Translations under genes and position numbers: made by a program | The notes under the pieces: generated by a model | The model's input: only the letters and a program-made list of their open reading frames with translations | What the model was told of the DNA's origin: nothing | Databases searched by the model: none | In this document: positions 1 to 4,713 of the stretch, piece after piece | Layout: each line of letters begins with the position of its first letter | Numbering within the stretch: the stretch's first letter is position 1 | Source: Nitrospirota bacterium | GTDB lineage: Bacteria > Nitrospirota > CAKKRA01 > 9FT-COMBO-42-15 | Assembly (NCBI GenBank): GCA_016195585.1 | Contig: JACPZJ010000172.1 | Coordinates: 1 to 7,430, forward strand | Length of the DNA: 7,430 nucleotides | Direction of reading: 5' to 3'

Positions 1-72
1 AGACCTGAAGATGTTAAAGATGCAAGGGCAAAATTTAGGGTTTGGATTGATAAGCGGGAGAGGGAAGGGTGA
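1..72 (+). CDS. C-terminal end of an unidentified protein (5' partial)
   Basis: Frame 1 is open from the first base to a TGA at 70-72 and gives 23 residues that are strongly charged and begin RPEDVKDARAKF. I do not recognise the family. The last residues (KREREG) and the stop codon lie inside a G-rich tract at 56-77 that resembles a dispersed palindromic repeat, so the natural C-terminus may have been replaced or extended by that element. The stop is 12 bases before the ATG of the next gene, which suggests co-transcription. Without upstream sequence it cannot be shown that this frame is really translated. Confidence 0.5.
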   Translation, partial: RPEDVKDARAKFRVWIDKREREG

Positions 73-77
73 GGGGG
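56..77 (+). repeat. G-rich element, one arm of a dispersed palindromic repeat
   Basis: The tract reads GGGAGAGGG, then AA, then GGGTGAGGGGG. Its two blocks recur as the two arms of the hairpin at 6553-6582: CCCCTCACCC there is the exact complement of GGGTGAGGGG here, and GGGAGAGGG is present there on the same strand. The pattern resembles short intergenic palindromes commonly seen in many copies in bacterial genomes. Here it supplies the stop codon of the upstream frame and the G-rich Shine-Dalgarno region of the gene at 85. That it is mobile or repeated genome-wide is inference. Confidence 0.5.
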
Positions 78-84
78 TGAAAAA

Positions 85-354
85 ATGAGCAACCACGGCA
101 AAAAATCAGAATCCATCAAACAATTGCAAACACTACGAAACATCGGCCCTAAAATGGCAGAGAAGCTTTATGCCCTTGGAATTAAAACACCTGAACAAAT
201 GAAAAAGGCAAATCCAGAAAAACTTTTTGAACGACTTTATACCATCTACCCCAAAGTAGACCTTTGTGAGTTATATGTCTTTAGAGGTGCTGTTTTAGAC
301 ATCCCGTGGTGGGAATGTAAAAACCTCGGCAGGAAATATAAACTAAAGTCTTGA
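85..354 (+). CDS. Cdd1-like helix-hairpin-helix protein
   Basis: This is an 89-residue protein of the Cdd1 ('pathogenicity locus') helix-hairpin-helix family, often annotated as an HhH-domain or mitomycin-resistance-like protein. Residues 11-35 contain the HhH core, with LRNIGPKMAEKLYALGI matching the usual L..I.G.GPK.A..L..LGI pattern that contacts the DNA backbone without sequence specificity. Residues 45-78 carry the family tail, with a Cys at 61 followed by LYVFRGAV, then PWWEC. Length is normal for the family, so it appears complete. The ATG at 85 follows a G-rich Shine-Dalgarno region (GAGGGGGTGA, 71-80). The gene ends 10 bases before the AlkD-like gene, and this pairing supports a DNA-binding or repair-accessory role. 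The biochemical function of the family is not well established, so the role is inferred. Confidence 0.85.
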   Translation: MSNHGKKSESIKQLQTLRNIGPKMAEKLYALGIKTPEQMKKANPEKLFERLYTIYPKVDLCELYVFRGAVLDIPWWECKNLGRKYKLKS

Positions 355-364
355 ATGCTTACTA

Positions 365-1042
365 ATGAACTATACCGATGTTCTTAAAAAACTCAAATCC
401 CTCTCCAATTCAAGGGCAGTTGCAGGCATGGCAAGGTTTGGGATTAATCCAGATAATACCTATGGGGTCTCCATTCCCAATCTGAGAAGAATGGCTAAAG
501 AAATTGGAAAAGAGCATACACTTGCTCAGCAGCTCTGGTCATCCGGCATCCATGAGGCAAAGATACTCGCAGGTATGATAGATGTTCCAGAGATTGTTAC
601 AGAGAGACAGATGGAGCAATGGGTCAGAGGGTTTGACTCATGGGATGTGTGCGATCAGGTGTGTATGAATCTTTTTGAAGACTCTCCCTTTGCCTACAAA
701 AAAGCGGTTGCATGGAGCAAAAGAAAGGAAGAATTTATAAAAAGGGCAGGATTTGTCATGATGGCGCGCCTCGCTGTTAGCGACAAGAAGGCGGATGATA
801 AACAATTTGAAAAATTCCTGCCTGTTATAAAAAGAGGGGCTGTTGATAACAGGAACTTTGTCAAAAAGGCAGTCAACTGGGCATTGAGGCAGATTGGGAA
901 ACGAAATCTCAGATTGAATAAAAAGGCAATAGAAATAGCAAAAGAAATTCAGAAGATAGATTCAAAACCTGCCAAGTGGATAGCTGCTGATGCACTGAGA
1001 GAATTAACGAGCAAGGCTGTTCAGAAAAAGATTAAAAGGTAA
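365..1042 (+). CDS. AlkD-like DNA alkylation repair protein
   Basis: This is a 225-residue, all-helical HEAT-like-repeat protein of the DNA alkylation repair (AlkC/AlkD) family, near the usual 220-240 residues. AlkD proteins are glycosylases that excise positively charged N3- and N7-alkylpurines without flipping the base. W93 and D97 in FDSWDVCDQV have the same spacing as Bacillus cereus AlkD Trp109 and catalytic Asp113. W172 in KKAVNWALRQIGK falls where AlkD Trp187 is expected. The N-terminal segment YGVSIPNLRRMAKEIGK is also typical. The key residues are therefore present and glycosylase activity is plausible. The ATG at 365 lacks a good Shine-Dalgarno sequence, so translation may be coupled to the HhH gene ending at 354. 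The C-terminus is Lys-rich. The family is secure; the exact substrate is inferred. Confidence 0.92.
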   Translation: MNYTDVLKKLKSLSNSRAVAGMARFGINPDNTYGVSIPNLRRMAKEIGKEHTLAQQLWSSGIHEAKILAGMIDVPEIVTERQMEQWVRGFDSWDVCDQVCMNLFEDSPFAYKKAVAWSKRKEEFIKRAGFVMMARLAVSDKKADDKQFEKFLPVIKRGAVDNRNFVKKAVNWALRQIGKRNLRLNKKAIEIAKEIQKIDSKPAKWIAADALRELTSKAVQKKIKR

Positions 1043-1082
1043 AACTTTCCATACACAATAATTATTCTTAACCTTCAATGCC

Positions 1083-1123
1083 CCTAAAAGTACCGGACTT
1101 TTCCTAAAAAAAGCTGACTTTTT
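1083..1123 (+). repeat. Tandem pair of about 20-bp repeats, each with internal dyad symmetry
   Basis: Two adjacent copies follow the pattern CCTAAAA-N6-GACTTTT, at 1083-1102 and 1103-1122, with an extra T closing the second. Each copy is also an inverted repeat: AAAAGT/ACTTTT around ACCGG in the first, and AAAAAG/CTTTTT around CTGA in the second. The block ends just before the TTGACA -35 box at 1126. It could be a pair of regulator sites upstream of the trmB-like gene, an UP-like A/T element, or a weak terminator for the alkylation repair gene. The A/T-rich stems argue against an efficient terminator. Confidence 0.55.
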
Positions 1124-1125
1124 CC

Positions 1126-1154
1126 TTGACAGGCATCTTTAATTTGATTATATT
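1126..1154 (+). promoter_or_regulatory. Sigma-70-type promoter of the trmB-like/ilvE operon
   Basis: A perfect -35 box TTGACA (1126-1131) is separated by exactly 17 bases from TATATT (1149-1154), five of six matches to the -10 consensus. The predicted start is near 1160-1162, giving a leader of only about 14 bases that still contains GAAGG (1161-1165) in Shine-Dalgarno position for the ATG at 1175. A small dyad, CTAC-GAAG-GTAG (1157-1168), sits across the predicted start and could be an autoregulatory site, but its 4-bp arms are weak evidence. Confidence 0.8.
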
Positions 1155-1174
1155 AACTACGAAGGTAGATAACA

Positions 1175-1981
1175 ATGAAAACGATAATCTTAGAGCTTAT
1201 GGAGCTCGGTCTTTCAGAATATGAGGCAAAGGCATATATTTCGCTTCTCAGGGAGATCCCTGCCACTGCATATCAAATTGGAAAGTCATCGGGCATTCCT
1301 ACATCAAAGGTCTATGAGGTCTTAAAAAGGCTAATTGAAAAAGGCATTATCTCTGTTATTGAAAGGGAAAAGACGAAGCATTATGCGCCAATTGAGCCTG
1401 ATGAATTTTTAAGCAAGCATAAAAATAAAACCGAAATGATTGTTGATTCCCTGAAAGAGGGGCTTTCAAATATCAAAGGCAAGAAAGAGCTTTCATATAT
1501 ATGGAATATTACGGAATACGACTATCTCATGGATAAGGTCAGGCGCATGATTGATGGCGCTGCAAAGACCGTTCTTATTTCAATCTGGAAAGAAGAATTC
1601 TCTCTTATTGATGACAGGATTAGAGAGGCTCTGAGAAGAAAGGTTAAAATTGCTGTTGTCCATTTTGGCCATTCTGATTCAAGGCTCGGACAAATCTACC
1701 AGCATCCAATTGAGGATACTATTTATCAGGAAAAGGGCGGAAGGGGTCTTGTAGTTGTTGTTGATTCAAAAGAGGTGTTGATGGGGACTATCTTTAAGGA
1801 AAATAAGGTTGAAGGCGCATGGAGCATGAACATGGGTTTTGTAACCCTTGCAGAGGATTATATAAAGCATGACATTTATATAATGAAGATAGTAGAACGA
1901 TTTGACAAAACACTGATAAAGAGGTTCGGCGAAAGATATGCAAAATTAAGGGATATATTTAAAGATGAGGAGATGGCATGA
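1175..1981 (+). CDS. TrmB-family transcriptional regulator
   Basis: This is a 268-residue TrmB-type regulator. Residues 1-75 form a winged helix-turn-helix: LGLSEYEAKAYISLL is the classic opening, and the predicted recognition helix runs through IPTSKVYEVLKRLIEKGII (41-59), followed by the wing ending HYAP. Residues 75-105 look like a helical linker that would support dimerisation. Residues 108-245 match the TrmB C-terminal effector-binding region, with beta-strand segments such as TVLISIW and KIAVVHFG and the late block KHDIYIMKIVE. TrmB proteins, best known in archaea, sense sugars or other small molecules. The effector here cannot be read from sequence. The stop overlaps the ilvE start in ATGA, so the two genes are translationally coupled and the regulator probably adjusts this aminotransferase or related genes. 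It is soluble, with no membrane segment. Confidence 0.88.
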   Translation: MKTIILELMELGLSEYEAKAYISLLREIPATAYQIGKSSGIPTSKVYEVLKRLIEKGIISVIEREKTKHYAPIEPDEFLSKHKNKTEMIVDSLKEGLSNIKGKKELSYIWNITEYDYLMDKVRRMIDGAAKTVLISIWKEEFSLIDDRIREALRRKVKIAVVHFGHSDSRLGQIYQHPIEDTIYQEKGGRGLVVVVDSKEVLMGTIFKENKVEGAWSMNMGFVTLAEDYIKHDIYIMKIVERFDKTLIKRFGERYAKLRDIFKDEEMA

Positions 1982-2832
1982 AAATCTATATTAACGGAGA
2001 ATATTATGACAAAGCAGACGCACAAATATCGGTCTTTGACCACGGACTTCTTTATGGAGATGGCGTTTTTGAAGGCATAAGGATTTATAATGGAAGGGTC
2101 TTTAAGCTCAAGGAGCATATTGAAAGGTTATATCAGAGCGCAAAGGCAATTCTACTTGAAATACCCGTGTCAAATGGCGGGATGGAGGAGGCTGTAATAG
2201 GTGCAGTAAAAATAAATAAAAAAGAGAATGGATACATCCGCCTTATGGTAACGAGGGGTGAAGGGCTTCTTGGCATAGACCCGACTACATGCAGGAGGCC
2301 GACAATAATAATCATTGTTTCCGATATACAGGCATATCCAGAGAAATATTATAAAAATGGCATAGGAATAATCACGGCCTCGTCAAGGCGCATACCGTCA
2401 GACTGCCTTGACCCTCGCATAAAATCCTTAAACTATCTCAATAACATCATGGCAAAGATTGAGGCAAGGCAGGCTAACTGCCTTGAGGCTGTTATGCTTA
2501 ACAAGGAAGGATTTGTAACAGAATGCACAGGGGACAATATCTTTATAGTAAAAAATGATGAGCTCCTTACGCCTGCGTCTTATCAGGGCGCCCTTGACGG
2601 CATAACCATGAGCACGGTGATTGATATGGCAAACTCATTAAAAATAAAAACCCTTAAAACATCCCTTACCCGTTATGACATCTACAATTCAGATGAATGC
2701 TTTTTAACAGGCACAGGCGCCGAGATTATCCCTGTTATAAAAATAGACGGCAGGGTGATTGGCAATGGAAGGACAGGGGCAATTACAAGAAGGCTCATAA
2801 AGGGCTTCAAGGAATTGGTTATGGAATTTTAA
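1978..2832 (+). CDS. ilvE: Branched-chain amino acid aminotransferase (class IV)
   Basis: This is a 284-residue PLP-dependent fold-type IV aminotransferase that would interconvert valine, leucine and isoleucine with their 2-oxo acids, using glutamate/2-oxoglutarate. Visible family blocks are FDHGLLYGDGVFEGIRIYNG (20-39), RLMVTRGEG (88-96), the PLP lysine K149 in DPRIKSLNYLNNIMAK, TECTGDNIF (181-189) and the C-terminal FLTGTGAEIIPV (242-253). YGDGVFEGIR and the FLTGT.AE block favour a branched-chain enzyme over D-amino-acid aminotransferase or aminodeoxychorismate lyase, although substrate choice in this fold is hard to prove. The ATG overlaps the preceding stop by four bases and has GAGGAG at 1967-1972 as Shine-Dalgarno sequence. 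The protein is slightly shorter than E. coli IlvE (309) but complete. Confidence 0.9.
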   Translation: MKIYINGEYYDKADAQISVFDHGLLYGDGVFEGIRIYNGRVFKLKEHIERLYQSAKAILLEIPVSNGGMEEAVIGAVKINKKENGYIRLMVTRGEGLLGIDPTTCRRPTIIIIVSDIQAYPEKYYKNGIGIITASSRRIPSDCLDPRIKSLNYLNNIMAKIEARQANCLEAVMLNKEGFVTECTGDNIFIVKNDELLTPASYQGALDGITMSTVIDMANSLKIKTLKTSLTRYDIYNSDECFLTGTGAEIIPVIKIDGRVIGNGRTGAITRRLIKGFKELVMEF

Positions 2833-2924
2833 CAAATTTCCTTTACAAGCCTGCCAATCGTGGCAATAGCCTCCTTTATTCTTTTATTCCATATATCAAC
2901 ATCCAAATTCTTTTGTTTGTATCG

Positions 2925-2953
2925 GCAGATAATGCTTGACAAGCATTATCTGC
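2925..2953 (+). promoter_or_regulatory. Perfect 13-bp-arm palindrome, probable operator
   Basis: GCAGATAATGCTT (2925-2937) and its exact reverse complement AAGCATTATCTGC (2941-2953) flank a three-base centre, GAC. The -35 hexamer TTGACA (2936-2941) spans this centre, so a protein bound here would cover the -35 element. No U-run follows on the plus strand, which argues against an intrinsic terminator for ilvE. The binding protein is not identified. Candidates are the AbrB-like protein encoded just downstream or an ArsR/SmtB-type repressor encoded elsewhere. Confidence 0.75.
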
Positions 2954-2964
2954 TTTGGTATAAT
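2936..2964 (+). promoter_or_regulatory. Full-consensus sigma-70 promoter of the arsM operon
   Basis: TTGACA (2936-2941) and TATAAT (2959-2964) are separated by 17 bases, matching the ideal sigma-70 promoter at all twelve hexamer positions. The predicted start is around 2970-2972, leaving a leader of about 55 bases before the ATG at 3026. A promoter this strong, buried in operator-like dyads, is expected to be tightly repressed and inducible. Confidence 0.85.
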
Positions 2965-2987
2965 TCAGCATATTCTGATTATGCTGA
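2965..2987 (+). promoter_or_regulatory. Second inverted repeat across the transcription start
   Basis: TCAGCATA (2965-2972) and TATGCTGA (2980-2987) are perfect 8-bp arms around TTCTGAT. The dyad begins at the base after the -10 box and covers the predicted start point. It shares a GCATWWTCTG core (2968-2977) with the right arm of the first palindrome (2943-2952), offset by 25 bases. It could be a second operator half or a short hairpin at the 5' end of the transcript. Confidence 0.55.
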
Positions 2988-3025
2988 TAAATCTGAAATA
3001 GTTATATTTAAGTGGAGGTGTTTTA

Positions 3026-3307
3026 ATGGCAAAGAAAATTAAGGATGTTAGTTGCTGCAAAGGGGCAGATAAAGATTTAAGCTGCTGCAGGGTTGAATCA
3101 GTAATAAGCATAGACGAGAGAGGACAGATCGTGCTTCCGAAAGAGGTAAGGGATAAGGCAAATATCAGGGCGGGCGACAAGCTAACGGTTGTAAGCTGGA
3201 AGAAGGCCGGAAAAGTATGCTGCATCTCCTTGATTAAGGCAGAGGACCTTGCAGAAATGGTCAGGGGCCTGCTTGGGCCTGTAATGGGTGATATTTTTCA
3301 AAAATAA
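3026..3307 (+). CDS. HgcAB-associated-like AbrB/SpoVT-fold protein with Cys-Cys pairs
   Basis: This is a 93-residue protein. Residues 24-68 form a SpoVT/AbrB swapped-hairpin DNA-binding domain: SVISIDERGQIVLPKEVRDKANIRAG is the classic core, and KLTVVSW follows. Three vicinal cysteine pairs stand out, C10-C11 and C20-C21 in the N-terminal extension and C65-C66 within the domain. Cys-rich AbrB proteins of this layout are annotated as HgcAB-associated proteins because relatives lie beside the mercury-methylation genes hgcA and hgcB; neither is in this window. The ATG has GGAGG at 3014-3018, seven bases upstream. It is the first gene after a palindrome-embedded promoter and precedes arsM, so a role as a thiol-based metalloid sensor or regulator is a reasonable inference but not shown. 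Confidence 0.82.
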   Translation: MAKKIKDVSCCKGADKDLSCCRVESVISIDERGQIVLPKEVRDKANIRAGDKLTVVSWKKAGKVCCISLIKAEDLAEMVRGLLGPVMGDIFQK

Positions 3308-3316
3308 AAAGGAGGT
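3308..3316 (+). promoter_or_regulatory. Very strong Shine-Dalgarno sequence for arsM
   Basis: AAAGGAGGT begins directly after the preceding stop codon and can pair over nine bases with the 16S rRNA 3' end. No ATG, GTG or TTG in the arsM frame lies at working distance. ATT at 3321 and ATA at 3324 are the in-frame codons 5 and 8 bases after GGAGG. The site therefore argues for a non-canonical start codon. Confidence 0.75.
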
Positions 3317-3323
3317 ATTCATT

Positions 3324-4136
3324 ATAAGAGAACTACAGCTTAAAAAAATGGTAAGGAATAGCTATGCCAAAATAGTCATGAGAAAAGGTTCTTGCTGTGG
3401 CAATACTGCTGTAGCTAACGATATCAGCAAGAGTGTAGGTTATTCTGAAAATGAGCTTAATATAATCCCTGAAGGCGCTAATCTTGGCCTTGGATGCGGG
3501 AATCCTGTTGCGCTCGCCTCTTTAAAAGAAGGTGAGACTGTGCTTGACCTTGGCTCTGGCGCTGGAGTAGATTGTTTTCTTGCTGCAGAAAGGATTGGTA
3601 AGAATGGTAAAGTTATCGGTGTTGATATGACGCCTGAGATGATAGAAAAGGCAAGGGAAAATGCTGAGAAAGGCAGCTATAAGAATGTAGAGTTCAGGCT
3701 TGGCGAGATTGAAAATCTACCTGCTGCAGATAATTCTGTTGATGTGATTATCTCAAACTGTGTCATAAATCTTGTGCCTGACAAAAGAAGGGCTTTTCAG
3801 GAAGCATATAGGGCGCTAAAGCCGGGCGGCAGGCTGATGATATCTGATATAGTTTTATTAAAGAAGCTTCCTGATGCCATAAAGGCCTCTGTTGAGGCAT
3901 ACATTGGCTGTGTTTCTGGCGCAATATTGAAAAACGAATACTTGGAGGCTATAAAAGCCGCAGGGTTTCAGGATATTAGAATAATTAATGAGACTGTTTT
4001 CCCTATTGAATTTCTGAATAATGATCCTATAGCAAAATCAATTATTGAGGATATTAAAATATCATCAGAAGAAGCAAAAGAGACGGCAAGCTCGGTGGTG
4101 AGCATAAAGGTTTGTGGAGTCAAGCGAGGTGTGTAA
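3324..4136 (+). CDS. arsM: Arsenite S-adenosylmethionine methyltransferase
   Basis: This is a Rossmann-fold SAM-dependent methyltransferase that would transfer methyl groups to trivalent arsenic. SAM motif I is VLDLGSGAG, at 38-46 bases per the frame starting GTG 3288 as residues 85-93; GVDMTPEMIEKA and ALKPGGRLMISD follow. On that numbering the conserved As(III)-binding cysteines are C70 (LGLGCGNP), C158 (SNCVINLVPD) and C208 (YIGCVSGAI). C158 and C208 are 50 apart, as are Cys174 and Cys224 of the algal ArsM. An N-terminal GSCCG (34-38) is also typical. The start is unusual: the nine-base Shine-Dalgarno match at 3308-3316 points to ATA 3324 (chosen) or ATT 3321. The alternatives are GTG 3288, which overlaps the upstream gene, and ATG 3348, which trims the first helix; neither has a ribosome site. 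The stop overlaps the next start in TAATG. Confidence 0.9.
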   Translation: MRELQLKKMVRNSYAKIVMRKGSCCGNTAVANDISKSVGYSENELNIIPEGANLGLGCGNPVALASLKEGETVLDLGSGAGVDCFLAAERIGKNGKVIGVDMTPEMIEKARENAEKGSYKNVEFRLGEIENLPAADNSVDVIISNCVINLVPDKRRAFQEAYRALKPGGRLMISDIVLLKKLPDAIKASVEAYIGCVSGAILKNEYLEAIKAAGFQDIRIINETVFPIEFLNNDPIAKSIIEDIKISSEEAKETASSVVSIKVCGVKRGV

Positions 4137-4593
4137 TGGCTGAAACATTTTCAGAACTAAATGAGAAGCACATAAACTTTATCAAGGCGCAGAAAATCTT
4201 TTTTGTAGCCACTGCGCCCAGCAATCTAAAAGACGAATTTGTAAACCTGTCTCCAAAGGGATATGATGTATTAGAGATTTTGGATAATAAAACCGTTGTG
4301 TATGCTGACTATCCCGGAAGCGGGAATGAGACAGCCACCCATCTTCAACAGAATGGAAGGCTGACCATAATGTTTGCAAGTTTTGACAAAACCCCGATGA
4401 TTCTTCGTCTTTATGGCCATGGAGAAGCCGCCTGATAATCCTCTGCATTGAAAAGGTAAAGACAAGCTGCGGCTATGGCGTCCCTTGCTATCAGTATCTC
4501 GGCAATAGGGAAGACCTGATTGAATGGTGTAAAAGCGCGAGCATTACGGGAAAGATTAAAAAGTATATGGGGTTTTTATGGAAGGAAGCATGA
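4136..4593 (+). pseudogene. Broken pyridoxamine 5'-phosphate oxidase-like flavoprotein gene
   Basis: The first frame (ATG 4136, stop TGA 4433-4435) gives 99 residues of a PNPOx-like split-barrel protein. QKIFFVATAP, VNLSPKGYDV, GSGNETATHL and LRLYGHGEA are all family blocks of the FMN-binding region. The protein stops well short of the usual 170-200 residues. The missing C-terminal part resumes in another frame from 4435: IILCIEKVKTSCGYGVP, then YQYLGNREDLIEW, ending at TGA 4591-4593. Roughly 25-30 residues normally lie between the two blocks, so the lesion is an internal deletion that also shifts frame, not a single-base slip. The C-terminus is also shorter than usual. The start overlaps the arsM stop by one base, with GAGGTG at 4126-4131. 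A 99-residue product could still be made but lacks part of the fold. Confidence 0.82.
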
Positions 4594-4698
4594 GCAATAT
4601 TAAATTGTAATCTGCAGAACCACTTTACATAGTCTTGCCAGCTCCCTTAGACTTAAACATTTTAGACCACAAAATATTGTATTCACATGTCTTGTTTG
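4594..4698. other. Intergenic A/T-rich stretch with no recognised feature
   Basis: Between the end of the broken flavoprotein gene and the EndoQ promoter I see no convincing reading frame, RNA gene or GC-rich terminator hairpin. The arsM operon therefore has no clear intrinsic terminator here. Confidence 0.5.
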
Positions 4699-4707
4699 TG
4701 TTATAAT
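4699..4707 (+). promoter_or_regulatory. Extended -10 promoter for a leaderless EndoQ mRNA
   Basis: TGTTATAAT is a perfect extended -10 element (TGN plus TATAAT at 4702-4707). No good -35 box is found at 16-18 bases; the best is TTGTAT at 4677-4682 with a 19-base gap. Extended -10 promoters can work without a -35. The preferred ATG of the downstream gene is at 4714, seven bases after the last base of the -10, exactly where transcription should begin. Confidence 0.7.
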
Positions 4708-4713
4708 CGCCCC

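Noticed and set aside
1086..1102. AAAAGT-ACCGG-ACTTTT as an intrinsic terminator of the alkylation repair gene
   Set aside because: The stem is only 6 bp and A/T-rich; its near-exact tandem repetition next to the -35 box fits a regulatory site better.
2852..2865. Small hairpin TGCCA-ATCG-TGGCA after ilvE as a terminator
   Set aside because: The stem is only 5 bp and is not followed by a T run.
2829..2945. Minus-strand open stretch of about 38 codons (ending near KEAIATIGRLVKEIC) between ilvE and the arsM operon
   Set aside because: It has a protein-like composition but no good start, overlaps the palindrome, and its stop overlaps the ilvE stop; too short to support as a gene or a remnant.
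4182..4465. Two overlapping minus-strand open frames across the broken flavoprotein gene
   Set aside because: The plus strand here carries clear PNPOx-family motifs; the minus-strand products match nothing recognisable and lack a ribosome site.
4687..4713. Upstream ATG at 4687 as the EndoQ start
   Set aside because: It would add MSCLCYNRP, which is not family-like, is encoded over the promoter's -10 element and has no Shine-Dalgarno sequence.
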